Source of the DNA: Lonicera japonica | Taxonomy: Eukaryota > Streptophyta > Magnoliopsida > Dipsacales > Caprifoliaceae | NCBI GenBank assembly: GCA_021464415.1 | Contig: CM038471.1 | Coordinates: 34,569,234 to 34,633,233 of the forward strand | Length of the DNA stretch: 64,000 nt | Direction of reading: 5' to 3' | Shown: positions 49,401 through 55,326 of the stretch, piece after piece | Position numbering within the stretch: position 1 is the stretch's first letter | Layout: every line of letters starts with the position of its first letter | Notes under the pieces: generated by a model | Seen by the model: the letters and a program-made list of their open reading frames with translations, nothing else | Told to the model about the DNA's origin: nothing | The model's database searches: none | Program-made: the position numbers and the translations under genes

Positions 49401-50159
49401 GGGGGCCGTCCTTCCCCTCCCTCTGGGAAGTCCATCCTTGCTCATTTGTGGTTAGTTGCTAAAAACTTGCACGATGTTCAGATTCTGAATTTTGTAACTC
49501 GTGCAAACTTATTCTTATTATACAGTCGCAACATTTTCATGCAGGAAGTTAGAAAATTATCACTAACTGTAGACAAGCAAAAGTTGAACAAAGACGGTCG
49601 GACACCCATAGAGTTATTTAATCAGAATCACAGGGACCTAATGAAAGAAGGGGAGCAATGGTTGAAAAATACAGCTGGTTCTTGCACAATTATAGGAGCT
49701 CTAATTGTTACTGTAGTGTTTGCAGCCGCCATTGCAGTACCCGGTGGTACTAAAAGCGATACTGGGCTTCCATTTTTTTCAACAAGAAAGGCTTTTATAA
49801 TCTTTGCCATATCGGATGTGCTCGCTCTTTTCTCGTCTGCTTCATCGTTGCTGTTATTCCTATCTATTCTCACGTCATACTATTCGGAGCAAGACTTTCT
49901 TTCAGCCCTACCTAGGAGACTAATTACTGGTTATGTAACATTGTTCCTTTCCATATTATTTATGATGATTGCATTTGGCGCCACAATCCAACTTCAATTT
50001 GGAGGTAAAAATCCTTGGGTTCTTATCCCTTTAGTTGGACTGGCATCTACACCAGTGATATTGTTTGTGTTCTTACAATTTCCTCTGCTTATCGACATAA
50101 TCAAATGCACCTATGGCTCTGGAAATTTTCGTAAAAGAAGCGGTCGCCCCCTCTACTAG
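7026..50159 (+). CDS. Gag-ankyrin-PGG membrane protein gene (ITN1/ACD6-like), seven exons over 43 kb
   Basis: Seven plus-strand exons, in family order, encode about 747 residues. In order they are a copia-gag-like domain (about residues 1-133), ankyrin repeats (about 134-345), a short linker from two small exons, a second ankyrin block (about 395-540) and a PGG domain with four hydrophobic helices (about 570-740). Exon ends fit GT/AG and phases agree at every junction (1,1,1,1,1,0). Proteins of this family (ITN1, ACD6 and relatives) sit in plasma membrane or ER membranes and act in salicylate, defence or salt signalling; the exact role of this copy cannot be read from sequence. Introns 3 and 4 hold 21.3 and 15.8 kb of nested retroelements. 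A one-base deletion near 10097 breaks the frame, so as given the copy would truncate after exon 2. The alternative of two separate gene fragments is less likely because no exon is duplicated and phases match across both large gaps. Confidence 0.75.
7859..8545. repeat. Imperfect tandem repeats in intron 1
   Basis: Units starting TGTTAYTYAATAATTTTT and continuing through ATGATGGATCTTGTTTAATT recur at about 7859, 8045 and 8344, with an additional partial copy near 8150-8190. Periods are about 186 and 300 bp. No coding frame is visible. Confidence 0.7.
8947..9307. mobile_element. MITE-like element with long terminal inverted repeats
   Basis: The left end (GTAATTAGTAAAATTGACC...AAAGTTTGACT) matches the reverse complement of the right end (GGTAATTAGCAAAAATAACC...AAAGTTTGACC), and the similarity continues well inwards through the Thr-rich-like CTTAAAGTT blocks. 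The element is about 360 bp, non-coding, and lies in intron 1. The exact ends and target duplication are uncertain because the termini are AT-rich. Confidence 0.6.
9716..10206 (+). CDS. Exon 2: first ankyrin block, carries a -1 frameshift
   Basis: The acceptor CAGAG|CC at 9715/9716 supplies two bases that complete the codon left by exon 1. The translation starts YLPLMKAALNGDWEKA, has ankyrin-type helices (GRTSLHIAAMSGNVEAAKLL) and runs to LLAAALRGKRE. At about 10097 one A seems to be missing from GAGAATGG, and the conserved continuation (VLYLLPITKDNS...) lies in the next frame up to the donor TACG|GTGAGT at 10206/10207. Without the deletion the exon leaves phase 1, fitting exon 3. Confidence 0.75.
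10312..10418 (-). repeat. 5S rRNA-derived repeat (pseudogene or SINE3-like fragment) in intron 2
   Basis: Read on plus, CTTCCCAGGGGGTCACC...ATCCTGGGATTGCTCT...CTCGCTTAACTTCGGAGTTCTTATTGGATCC is a clear but diverged reverse complement of plant 5S rRNA (the GGGTGACCTCCTGGGAAG and GTTAAGCG...GGATCC regions). The outer ends GGGGGCTCAC (10312-10321) and GTGAGCCCCC (10409-10418) form a perfect 10-bp inverted repeat in the place of helix I. The unit is about 107 bp rather than 120 and the internal promoter region is altered, so it is not a functional 5S gene. It may be the head of a 5S-derived SINE. Confidence 0.7.
10611..10754 (+). CDS. Exon 3 of the ankyrin-PGG gene
   Basis: It follows the acceptor ACAACAG at 10610 and begins with the two bases needed to complete the phase-1 codon of exon 2. 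The frame is open throughout (IALSVVQSFPELLYCDKDYN, then PLITIAGEPSAFPSGAHFNL and a WQRWIY end), which is the standard continuation in ITN1/ACD6-like ankyrin proteins. The donor is CTCTC|GTTAGT at 10754/10755, again phase 1. After this exon the gene is interrupted by 21.3 kb of mobile DNA before exon 4. Confidence 0.75.
10837..10903 (+). repeat. Remnant of the left LTR of copia A
   Basis: TGTTGGATCTTTAATC... aligns without gaps to the first ~67 bases of the right LTR at 31119, at roughly 80% identity by eye. From 10904 the similarity stops and a sequence like GAAGTGTGAAGTAAAGTTGA, shared with 58620-58690, takes over, suggesting a second insertion or deletion that removed most of this LTR. Confidence 0.55.
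10904..11990. other. AT-rich sequence, no gene seen
   Basis: The stretch holds a repeat fragment related to 58381-58700, several short TA microsatellites (about 11142-11158, 11211-11223), and probably the 5' leader of copia A just before its gag ATG at 11997. I see no supported coding region. Confidence 0.4.
11997..12773 (+). pseudogene. Copia A Gag
   Basis: About 258 codons are open from ATG 11997; an upstream TTG at 11973 is also in frame but the ATG is the better start. The pattern is typical of copia Gag: LNDTNFKSWQENLQIVLGVM near the start, a central helical UBN2-like region (REYIMEMSHLASKLRALKL), and a Lys-rich tail. The zinc knuckle follows in another frame at about 12742 as Cys-x2-Tyr-x4-His-x4-Cys, so both a frameshift and loss of the second Cys have occurred. 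Confidence 0.75.
12774..15917 (+). pseudogene. Copia A Pol (protease, integrase, RT, RNase H), decayed
   Basis: Domains occur in copia order in shifting frames: a protease-like IDSGA near 12885, integrase with a His/Cys region and GKQTNKRRF (about 13313-13560), RT (14412-15195) with MDVKIAFLNGNI and an intact YVDD at about 15066, and RNase H (15399-15917). Many stops and frameshifts rule out function. The last part of pol (ADPLTKG type motif) is separated by the Tat element and continues at 30604-30679. Confidence 0.8.
15965..15969 (+). repeat. Left target-site duplication AGATC of the Tat element
   Basis: AGATC precedes the TG at 15970 and recurs at 30604-30608 straight after the terminal CA of the right LTR. 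Both copies lie in the copia A pol frame, and removing the element plus one copy restores that frame locally. Confidence 0.9.
15970..18016 (+). repeat. 5' LTR of the Tat element
   Basis: It begins TGTAAACACCTCATTTTGCG and ends GTGGGTTCTCATA, the last bases being a mutated TCACA. A TATA box (CTATAAATAG) lies at about 17034-17043. Within it, at about 16495-16985, a ~175-bp module with CGGAAACAAACTCTTTGTACC recurs in diverged tandem copies. It matches 28558-30603. Confidence 0.9.
18018..18035 (+). other. Primer-binding site of the Tat element
   Basis: TGGTGACTCTGTTGGGGA follows the 5' LTR by one base. It resembles the TGGCGACTC... site seen in Tat/Ogre elements, usually assigned to an arginine tRNA, with one C/T change in this copy. 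The tRNA assignment is from family knowledge. Confidence 0.6.
18036..19176 (+). other. 5' untranslated region of the Tat element
   Basis: About 1.1 kb between the primer-binding site and the Gag start contains short frames on both strands but no recognisable domain. This length is usual for Tat elements. Confidence 0.5.
19177..20880 (+). pseudogene. Tat element Gag
   Basis: The frame starts at ATG 19177 (MPPRRALDFDNDQ) and stays in one reading frame to about 20870, interrupted by stops at 19393, 19501, 19513, 20158 and 20590. The core Retrotransposon_gag domain is clear (LAHSWFLGLEKHRVADWKSI, then LEMAKQRETESVSDFITRWR). A zinc-knuckle-like Cys/His motif (CEYHQGPGHSTDRC) lies at about 20606-20650. 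The stops fit C-to-T changes at Gln codons. Confidence 0.8.
20881..22366 (+). pseudogene. Tat element protease region with G-patch-like motifs
   Basis: The aspartic protease core is VLIDNGATINVCPL at about 21617-21660, with LLLGRVGIHAVGALPSSLH downstream, the usual flap and tail. Two Gly-rich blocks flank it: GKNNQGMAEPI...RRQGLGYQ at about 21016-21090 and MPGRGLGDRHVGIAEPI...GLGF at about 22129-22220. They resemble each other and G-patch modules. Stops at 21006-21015 and 21477 separate the pieces. Confidence 0.65.
22367..23964 (+). pseudogene. Tat element reverse transcriptase
   Basis: RT motifs are in order: WLANVVPVPKPNGKVRVCVD, YRDLNKACPKEDFPLPNID, a palm motif where the family YVDD reads Val-stop-Val-Asp-Asp at about 23484-23500, and IRGFLGKLQYISRFI at about 23721-23765. 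The Tyr of the catalytic box has thus been lost through a TAG, among other stops (23373, 23814) and a frameshift near 22990. Confidence 0.85.
23950..24290 (+). pseudogene. Tat element first RNase H domain
   Basis: In one frame the sequence reads AGAMLAQHIA, YYINKKLSPYERNYSPLE, ALIWATQKLRHYML and LSEFDITYI, the standard RT-linked RNase H of gypsy elements. Stops at about 23983 and 24240 break it. It is followed at once by a second RNase H domain. Confidence 0.75.
24276..24767 (+). pseudogene. Tat element second (archaeal-type) RNase H
   Basis: An open stretch of 163 codons carries WQLYFDGAANKNG, NNTAEYEACIVGLEIALEKG, VFGDSALIIHQI and FADALATLASM, the Asp-Glu-Asp-Asp pattern of the RVT_3-type RNase H. 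A second RNase H after the first is a hallmark of the Tat lineage. Confidence 0.85.
24843..26100 (+). pseudogene. Tat element integrase
   Basis: The His-His-Cys-Cys finger is seen as IHRGECGPHMSGH and then, after a frameshift, HVRRCHLC at about 25155. The catalytic core shows GIDVIGKI, AIDYFTEWVEAES and IVSDNGTHFEG across stops and a shift near 25530. The C-terminal part (TGPYIVKEILSRGAVILTDI, then a KKYYQ end) finishes at 26098. No chromodomain is evident, as expected for Tat. Confidence 0.8.
26101..28557 (+). other. Tat element 3' non-coding region
   Basis: About 2.4 kb separates the integrase stop from the 3' LTR. It contains short direct repeats: AAGCCCTTTT motifs at about 26690-26830, a ~82-bp repeat with CAGCCTTTATCCTA at 27689 and 27771, and the 56-57-bp array listed separately. 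A purine-rich tract (GGCCGAGAGGG) precedes the 3' LTR. Confidence 0.7.
27996..28384 (+). repeat. Tandem array, seven copies of a 56-57-bp unit
   Basis: Units start at about 27996, 28053, 28109, 28166, 28222, 28278 and 28337, each beginning TTGACAGAACCGTCCCTACC and containing GGGAGTACATCAGCTCAAC. They differ by a few bases each. The array lies in the 3' non-coding part of the Tat element, a place where such elements often carry satellite-like repeats. Confidence 0.95.
28558..30603 (+). repeat. 3' LTR of the Tat element
   Basis: It begins TGTGAACACCTCATTTTGCG and ends GTGGGTTCTCACA, followed by the right target duplication AGATC (30604-30608). It matches 15970-18016 along the whole length, including the internal ~175-bp modules and CTATAAATAG. 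Confidence 0.9.
30604..31118 (+). pseudogene. C-terminal end of copia A Pol and its 3' untranslated region
   Basis: The first 76 bases read Asp-Pro-Leu-Thr-Lys-Gly (the usual end motif of copia RNase H) and continue to a TAG at 30677-30679. This is the piece cut from 15969 by the Tat insertion. The rest up to the LTR is non-coding and ends with the purine tract AAGTAGGAGA. Confidence 0.8.
31119..31591 (+). repeat. Right LTR of copia A
   Basis: The 473-bp LTR starts TGTTGGATCC and ends TAGAACCAACA. The internal inverted motif (TTGGATC...GATCCAA) near its start and a TATATATAT tract at about 31342 are visible. Its first part matches 10837-10903. Confidence 0.75.
31592..32007. other. Intron 3 sequence before exon 4, no gene seen
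   Basis: AT-rich sequence between the right end of copia A and exon 4. Nothing beyond short AT runs is recognised. It ends with the polypyrimidine-poor acceptor TATATATAG at 32007. Confidence 0.4.
32008..32094 (+). CDS. Exon 4 of the ankyrin-PGG gene (87 bp)
   Basis: The exon is flanked by TATATATAG|GT and CATCAG|GTTCGT. It supplies two bases to complete the phase-1 codon of exon 3, is open throughout (VPVKMENLKTYDSTKCKD, then IESAEYCSSS) and leaves phase 1 for exon 5. The product matches the variable hydrophilic linker found between the two ankyrin blocks of related proteins; that is family-based inference. It stands alone between 21 and 16 kb of mobile DNA. Confidence 0.6.
32095..33523. 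other. Intron 4, AT-rich part with a ~365-bp tandem duplication
   Basis: No coding region is supported. A unit beginning GAGTTTTAGAAAACA and ending TTCGTACTTTTATATATA appears at about 32558-32910 and again at about 32947-33300, with many small differences. Each contains GGGCATATTTGTCTCTACAA near its end. It may be two copies of a non-autonomous transposon, but no clear termini were found. Confidence 0.5.
33524..34046 (+). repeat. 5' LTR of copia B
   Basis: Starts TGAAGATTTGGCTCTGC and ends TCTTAGCACAACA. It contains CCATAAATAGACCC as a plausible TATA region at about 33681-33694. It matches 42990-43510. Confidence 0.85.
34219..34868 (-). repeat. Inverted LTR copy, truncated at its U3 end
   Basis: Read on the minus strand this copy ends GATTTTGACACCATCA at 34219, matching the 3' LTR end GATTTTGACATCATCA. 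It runs inwards through TATAAATACCTCCCACCATTC to a joint near 34868, where it meets the direct copy. About 85 bp of LTR start are missing. Confidence 0.85.
34869..35560 (+). repeat. Direct 5' LTR copy, truncated at its U3 end
   Basis: From about 34869 (TTTTTACCCTTCACACC) to 35560 (GATTTTGATGCCATTA) the sequence follows the 3' LTR at 38182-38961, lacking roughly its first 110 bp. It contains a short local duplication of AGAAGGGTCTTATACTCTCTC at about 35142 and 35186. The primer-binding site starts directly after it. Confidence 0.8.
35561..35580 (+). other. Primer-binding site of the nested LTR element
   Basis: GTTGGCGCCGTCTGTGGGAA follows the 5' LTR. TGGCGCCGTCTGTGGGAA-type sites are common in plant Ty3/gypsy elements. 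Confidence 0.65.
35640..36010 (+). repeat. Two-copy ~200-bp direct repeat in the element's leader
   Basis: A unit running GCGGGYCTACG...TCAATATTMTCA...CATAACTTTKTGCTCA...GAGTCCATTTTG...CTACAACTTTT...GTTCAA occurs at about 35650-35790 and again at about 35845-35970. The copies are diverged but collinear. Confidence 0.65.
36340..36650 (+). repeat. Three tandem copies of a ~104-bp unit
   Basis: Units begin AAATGAGAAAATTGT at 36340, 36445 and 36548 and include TTTGCCTAAGTCAGAAGGGG and CCTTTTAAGAAA. They differ at only a few positions. The array lies between the element leader and the 3' end of the antisense LOB-like frame. Confidence 0.9.
36753..37606 (-). pseudogene. LOB-domain (LBD-like) protein frame, antisense inside the LTR element
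   Basis: From the minus-strand ATG at 37606 the product begins MSNTHRFTGPPCVACAYSHK and carries the LOB-domain Cys block with spacing Cys-x2-Cys-x6-Tyr-x3-Cys, the third Cys replaced by Tyr (TGT to TAT would explain it). FSNVIDRQDYHTIF and VFGVRNIASF follow, then, after a +1 shift in a seven-A run (37436-37442 on plus), a GAS-like region and a leucine-zipper-like tail (ENPTKGCTTILASLEQKVKE, LQARVMALEARL). A second shift near 37265 leads to a C-terminal region ending at 36753, with one in-frame TAG near 36975. LOB proteins are plant-specific DNA-binding transcription factors. This copy is broken. It may be a captured host gene or an antisense extra frame typical of some Tat elements. Confidence 0.65.
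37607..38181 (-). promoter_or_regulatory. Upstream region of the LOB-like frame
   Basis: On the minus strand the sequence before the ATG at 37606 contains a long TATATA tract (about 37862-37908 on plus) and a Ser/Phe-rich but unsupported frame. A promoter could lie here, but only base composition supports it. Confidence 0.25.
38182..38961 (+). repeat. 3' LTR of the nested element
   Basis: The 780-bp LTR starts TGATGGGATTAAATAC after a purine tract and ends TTTTGACATCATCA; TGATG/CATCA are short terminal inverted repeats. TATAAATACCTCCCACC (about 38391) is a plausible TATA region. A ~55-bp internal duplication (TCCTAATTCTATACTTATAAAT) occurs at about 38622 and 38692. Confidence 0.85.
42990..43510 (+). 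repeat. 3' LTR of copia B
   Basis: Starts TGAAAATTTGGCTCTG after the purine tract AAGGTGGAGAAT and ends TCTTAGCATAACA. It matches 33524-34046 with scattered substitutions. Confidence 0.85.
43511..44248. other. AT-rich intron 4 sequence, no gene seen
   Basis: Only short AT runs and small unsupported frames are present between copia B and the inverted-repeat element that follows. Confidence 0.4.
44306..44413. repeat. Two tandem copies of a 54-bp unit
   Basis: ACTCCCACCAACTCTCTTTT...CTTTCACTACTTTCTTTACC is present twice back-to-back with no difference that I can see, indicating a recent duplication. Confidence 0.9.
44469..44501. repeat. CTC microsatellite
   Basis: About eleven perfect CTC/TCC trinucleotide repeats. 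Confidence 0.95.
45467..46000. other. Intron 4 sequence, no gene seen
   Basis: An A-rich patch with CACAAAAAAAACCAGAAC at about 45663 resembles the reverse complement of LINE 3' tails, but no LINE coding domain is visible. Confidence 0.3.
46010..46790 (+). repeat. Cluster of about four diverged SINE-like units
   Basis: Four collinear units of roughly 170-230 bp can be lined up, each with GGT..AA.TGGTAATAA near the start, a GGTCAAGGTTCAAG-like block 35-50 bp later, GGTAATTTY.TA.A and a terminal ATATATAT or GAGAGA tract. In the third unit (about 46438-46500) these blocks resemble tRNA A and B boxes. This is a tentative call from pattern alone. Confidence 0.35.
47165..47392. mobile_element. Possible hAT-type MITE remnant
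   Basis: The stretch has the ACACGACATGTTTATTAAAT and TCGTGTTCTAGTTAAC motifs and the ending TTGCTAGCCCTA, like the common plant MITEs that end with GGGCTGGCAA inverted repeats. Only the right terminus is recognisable. Confidence 0.35.
47944..48006 (+). CDS. Exon 5 of the ankyrin-PGG gene (63 bp)
   Basis: Acceptor TGTACAG at 47943 and donor CGCAG|GTATGG at 48006/48007 bound an open phase-1/phase-1 exon encoding NVREMLNKLNGLLWKFIEIA plus split Val codons at both ends. The LLWK-type helix just before the second ankyrin block is common in this family, by family knowledge. At 63 bp it can be skipped without changing frame. Confidence 0.6.
48103..48545 (+). CDS. Exon 6: second ankyrin block
   Basis: The acceptor TTGGTAG at 48102 provides two bases to complete the codon from exon 5. 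The open frame reads PPIKQIRDKKLIHQQALELV, PLFKAAALGIHEIVEEIL, DDQSIFHVAILNRREMV and GNAGLHLAGYFG, which are ankyrin helices, and ends QWFK at the donor AAG|GTAAAG (48545/48546), phase 0. Confidence 0.8.
48546..49544. other. Intron 6, no repeat or gene seen
   Basis: About 1 kb of AT-rich sequence between exons 6 and 7 with GTAAAG donor and GCAG acceptor. It appears free of the large insertions found in introns 3 and 4. Confidence 0.6.
49545..50159 (+). CDS. Exon 7: PGG membrane domain and stop
   Basis: The acceptor CATGCAG at 49544 gives phase 0, fitting exon 6. The 204-residue product contains NKDGRTPIELFNQNHRDLMK, the PGG domain (AGSCTIIGALIVTVVFAAAI followed by AVPGGTKSDTGLPFF) and four hydrophobic segments, ending GKRSGRPLY-like as RKRSGRPLY with TAG at 50157-50159. 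PGG domains anchor ITN1/ACD6-type proteins in membranes. This exon is fully open, so the gene's C-terminus looks under no obvious decay. Confidence 0.9.
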   Translation, partial: EVRKLSLTVDKQKLNKDGRTPIELFNQNHRDLMKEGEQWLKNTAGSCTIIGALIVTVVFAAAIAVPGGTKSDTGLPFFSTRKAFIIFAISDVLALFSSASSLLLFLSILTSYYSEQDFLSALPRRLITGYVTLFLSILFMMIAFGATIQLQFGGKNPWVLIPLVGLASTPVILFVFLQFPLLIDIIKCTYGSGNFRKRSGRPLY

Positions 50160-52197
50160 TGAAAGGAGACTTTCGGAATACATTTGCAGCGAGTATGTAT
50201 CAATAAATGATTAAAATTTGAACTCTTGCCATTTTCACTTGTTTGGTATTTTGAACTCACAATATGATTCATGTTAAAGTTGTAGTCTCAGTGCACGTAC
50301 TGGGCAGTTGTAATAATTTTGTAAAACCATGCCAATATGGGATTTCCAGCATTGTAACAGTCCTCGATTCTCCACTGACTTACTTGTATTAATTTAGTTC
50401 TTGATTTATGTGATTGTATTTCAATTTGTGTAAAGATTTTACTCGACGTATTACCTCGTATGGCTAGCTATTGCCTCTTGTATAAATTCAAACCGCGCTA
50501 TCAGAGCATTTTACGACTAAAATATAGCCGCTGCTGCTTTCCCCTCTCTGCCAACACTGTACATTAATTTTTCATACTCGTCTTGTAGATCTACTTTTAT
50601 GCTCCTTTATATTTCTTTCTCCCCCTTCAAATTTTCCTTCTGCATGTCACTACCTTTGCAGGCTAACCTGTATTATTTTCTTTTCTTTATTCTCACCTTC
50701 CTTGCCTACAGACCAAGGTAAAAGGGAAATCGGTTCTTCGTCTCTGTCCCCAATATCACTACTTTGGCGACTATCTTATATGCGCCATTATGATTGGGGC
50801 GCTTTATTGAAGGATCTCTTCCTTAACTGGATGAACATTTTCCAGCTATTGATCGATGGAAAATTGCTAAAACGTAACCTCCAGCACCTTGCAGGGGAAC
50901 ACACTGACCAGTCTTTGGTCAGCCTTAGTACGGCCACCCTCTCCGAGCCAATTCTAGCCATATCTATCCATTTTAACACTACCCGTAAAACATGGCCGTG
51001 CCTTATGTTGGAAAATATAATTCACAATTAAAGAGGGATTCTTGATATTTTTGAGGTTAGGAAAATCTGGAGTAGTCTAGGTGCATTGCATACTATACAA
51101 ATATAATGGGGATGTTAAAAAATATGACGTATTAATGTTAGGCATGAATCTAAAGTGTTATTGTAGTCCTATCTATAAATAGGACCTCAATGTGATCTAA
51201 GAATCTAAGAAGAAATAAGAGAAATAAGAAATTGTTATATTGCAAATAAGGTATTTCTATTATGTATATTTGGAGGTGCTTTGTGCAGCTCCATTGCTGT
51301 ACATCACCATACACATAATGCACCACAAGTCCACAAGTAATTCAAAGTATGCTTCCGCCGTGCCCTTGCAAAAATCCTAAAGTTCAACACCTTCAGCATC
51401 ACTTCTTGCAACAATCACTTGCAAATCCACCCCACATTCGTTTTCAGCTAATGGAACTAGATCTATCACTGGTTATCTTCAGCATGGGCCAAGACATTAG
51501 TATACTCACTTGCTTCTAGTACGTATTGATCAAGCCTATATCAAACATTGACTGAACTTTCATTTGATTTGCGTGACCGAACTCAATTCTAATTTCTGGT
51601 CTAGTTGGGTTTGTCTATATTTCATTGTGAACTGGTTTTGATATGAGGTTTGAGGTTATAGTTTTGAATATTTCCAACATCCCAAATTATAATAGTCCAT
51701 GTTTGACTTTCGCACTTTCTTAAAGATTCGCTATTTTCAACACAATCGGTGATTAAGAATAAAGGCCTGTTTACTATTACATCCTGAAAAGGAAATTGGA
51801 CTCTAGAAGTCCCACAAAGGATCAATAGAATGTTATTTCAGGATGGAGGGAGTATATATTGTTTACTTTCTTTTTCTTCAAAGCACAATTTCTTTGCATT
51901 TTCAATCAATATATTCTTAAAACTAGAGAAGGTTGTGCTAAAGTCTGCCTCATCTCATTGGATTTGCCTCCTCCTTGCCATCCTCTGTGGTACGATATCG
52001 CCGTATTTAGAATTAGCATTTGTGCATCATGGTTACACGTCCAATTTATACACTCGTCCAATTTCCACATGCGTGTCTAATTTTGCCTATACATATATAT
52101 ATATATATATAAATGTTTTCAGGATTCTTGGATATGTATTCAAGTATGCATATCAGACTCTGTTTGACTACGGTAATCTGCGACTGCGTTCTGCTAA
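50160..52197. other. 3' flank of the ankyrin-PGG gene, no further gene supported
   Basis: Possible polyadenylation AATAAA-like motifs occur (CAATAAATGATTAAA at about 50200). A short LTR-like patch with CTATAAATAGGACC at about 51172 may belong to an old copia LTR. A 109-codon plus-strand frame at 50702-51031 has no recognisable domain and I do not call it a gene. Confidence 0.4.
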
Positions 52198-52330
52198 CAC
52201 TACACCATTTCTTGCTAACTGGCATGCTAATTTGGCACGGTGTCTTACAGTGCCAAATTTTGGTAGTTCTTGCAACGCTTTTAGCACGGATTAAGGCTGT
52301 ACTTATTTGGTACTGCTCAATACAGTGGCA
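52198..52330 (+). repeat. Left TIR and sub-terminal repeats of the CACTA element
   Basis: CACTACACCA and CTAACTGGCA are followed by GGCACGGTGTC, CAGTGCCAAA and AGCACGG motifs in both orientations, likely transposase-binding sites by analogy with En/Spm. Confidence 0.8.
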
Positions 52331-54234
52331 GAACTGTACTTATCTGCATCTTCTCTCTCCAACCCTTTGATCAAATCTCCCACCCACTTGAAAAGTGAAT
52401 TTTGAATTATTTTAAACTTCCCGCCATAGTTTTGTAAACTTTTTGAAAAAAATTTAAAATTCAATCCAATTTTTTTTTAAAAAGAAAAATTTGAACTTAA
52501 ATAAATTATTTTTTATTTTTTAACTTTTATGAAATTTTTTAAAATTTGAATGAAAATTATGTGTTGTACCTGGATCCCATTTTTCTCGAAATAATTCTAT
52601 TTTGACTCTTATGAATTATTATTTTGAAAATTTTATATGTTATATTATATTTTAAATATACTATTTTCATTTTTGAAAGCATGACAATTAAACCTTTTGA
52701 TAACTAATATTCAATAACTTAATAATTCTATTATTAAATTTTTTTTAGGAACAAAGTACATAATGGATATTTTTTAAATTTGAAATTATAGTTTTTCATA
52801 AATGCTATTTTATAATACCCATATTATACTAAAATTAAATTTAACATTAGTTATACTACAACACGAAAACTTTTTAGCTTGTACAATTCAAATAGATAAG
52901 TAAAGGAATTATGTCTTGCCTGTATATTTAATTTATAACAAAATAGTAGTACTTAGTCACATAGTCACCAATGCAACTAAAATAAAATATTTGTATATCT
53001 TTTAGCAGAAAAATATAGAATTATAATCTTAATAACAGCACATGATATACCCTTAGTGATAATTTATATTGTTAATCTAGCATCGAAAATTGCAACAAAA
53101 TGATGTTAATTGAGGGATATGAATAACACATTCATTAACCACTATACAAAATGCATCTTCTTAATGTAAATAATTACTAAGAATTATATTACACGTATGT
53201 ATATAGAGTGTGTCACTAGACTAGTATATATACTTATTATATAATAAACATGTCTAGGATTTTTGGCATGTACACACTGCACAAAATTATCAAATATTGC
53301 ACTAAAATTGCTATAAAATAATGCTAAGGGAAAAATTTTAACTTACGATATTCAGGATTTGAAACTATATATTTTTATTATAAAAAATTACAAAATATTC
53401 TATTACACGCACATATAATTACTTACAACTAGCATTAAACTTATGAACTTAAGAATGGTTTACATGTCTAATAATGCACAAACATCGAGTGTTGCTAGGA
53501 CTTGCGCACAAGGAAAAGATGTCGATTACAATTTAGTAGCAAGTTGAAATTACAAAATTACGTTTCATTAATTTGGAAGGAAAAAAAAGTTACACCCATT
53601 ATATTATTTTTGGAACTATATTGAATAACGTGTAAAATTACTTACAGACATATATTGAATAGTTATATACATAAATATATATTATTATATGTAAATATTT
53701 ACGTTATATAGTGTATAAAAAATAATAAACTAAATTAGTAGTATGAAAATTTTATTTTTTGACCCGGTCCGTCTCAAAGAAACCGAACTGAAATCAAATA
53801 TGTTTGGTTCGGGTTTGAGACGTGACATTGTAAAACCGAACAGAACCGAACCAAACCAAATTATTGCGTATATTACTCAAAAATATTTTTTACTCTAATC
53901 GTGACCGAAAACACTCATGGTGCGTTTGGTGCGCCGAATAAAGATGTAGGATATGATAGGATAAGAAATGAATTATTCGGATAAAGATTAAGCTAGATTG
54001 AACAGGATAAGGACTAATGGGATAAAATTTAATAAACTTTGCATTTGATGGAATTCCGGATTACAAGTCCACATATTATAAAATATAACTAAATAAGTTT
54101 CGTAAAAAATTCTTTCGAGACAAAATTTCTATATTACATACAATATTTACGAATTAGGCATTAAGCACAGTTTCAAATTATAATCTTACCACTTTTCTAA
54201 AATTAAAGTTTCTTATATCAATCTTAGCAAGCTT
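52331..54234. other. Non-coding interior of the CACTA element
   Basis: AT-rich sequence without a supported frame. A patch rich in CCGAACCGAAC at about 53770-53870 resembles a repeat also seen at 57785-58240. The transposase core expected here is missing. Confidence 0.5.
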
Positions 54235-54450
54235 ATGAGTAAAAAATTGATCCAAGATGAGCCATTCATCCTTGCATCTCAAGCAAGTCAAGTGTTTTAT
54301 TGTAAAGATATCAAGCTTGATGGGTGGTCGATTGTTTTACACACTCTGAAGAGATTGACCAAAGCAATAGACTCATTTGAAATTGATCGCACAATGTATA
54401 ACTCCATCCTTGAAGAAAATGAGAAGTTGATTAGGCTTCTAGACACCTAA
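54235..54450 (+). pseudogene. C-terminal remnant of the CACTA transposase (DUF4216-like)
   Basis: The 71-codon frame contains EPFILASQASQVFYCKD, which matches the DUF4216-type segment near the C-terminus of plant CACTA transposases, followed by a short helical tail. Everything upstream (the DDE-type core) is gone. Confidence 0.6.
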
Positions 54451-55326
54451 GATAATTAGCTACAATGTCTAATGTTTAGTTCAAGTTCTTGTTTATTTTT
54501 GTATGCCATATTTGTATCTTTTTTGTTATCTCTTATTAAGTATCGTATTAGTTTTTATGGATAATGGAGATGAAGCTTACTTTTGTGCTTTTAGTTTTTT
54601 TTTTTTTGGTTTTTTTATGGATAATGAAGATGAAGCTTACTCTTGTTCTTCTAATTTATTTTGGTACATTGAAATTGGTTCAATAATAGCTTATTCCTCA
54701 TATTTAGTGTTCTTATATAGAGTATTATTTGATGCTATCTAACAGTCCCTATACTTATTCCCTTTTTTATCACTTCTCTTTGTGTTCTAGTTTTGTGTTT
54801 GCAGGATATTGCAACTATATATTTAGCTCCAACACTCACGACCATGCAAAACAGGTGAGATATTCTTACTAATACTACTCTCGACGTTGTCAATTACAAA
54901 CTTTAGCTGTTGAGATATAAATCTCTTTAATACGCAAAAGAAATATGATTGCCAAGTCTCATGATGATAATTCCAATTCTTATGACGATAAACAAGAGCC
55001 CTTTTTAGATTTTATTACTAGCATAAATGTGTTTTACTCTTCATTTAAGGCTGATATTCACTATTTTTTGGGCTACTATTTTAGAGTACTTTTTATTTTA
55101 TTTGCTGCCCTATTTAGATTGAGTTTGTGCACTATTTTGCTAACTTTTAACGCACTATTTTTGGTGGATTGTAAGAGCGAATCTGTGCACTATTTTGTTG
55201 TGTTTAATTGCTGTTTGGGTTGTTATTCGTTACTTTATCAATTGATATTAATAGTTTGTAAGCTACATATAAGCGTGCAAATTATATGTCCTAAAGGTTA
55301 TGGTTGTGTATATCTAGTAGTTAATT

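Noticed and set aside
50702..51031. 109-codon plus-strand frame downstream of the ankyrin-PGG gene
   Set aside because: No recognisable domain, no clear promoter, and composition like the surrounding non-coding DNA.
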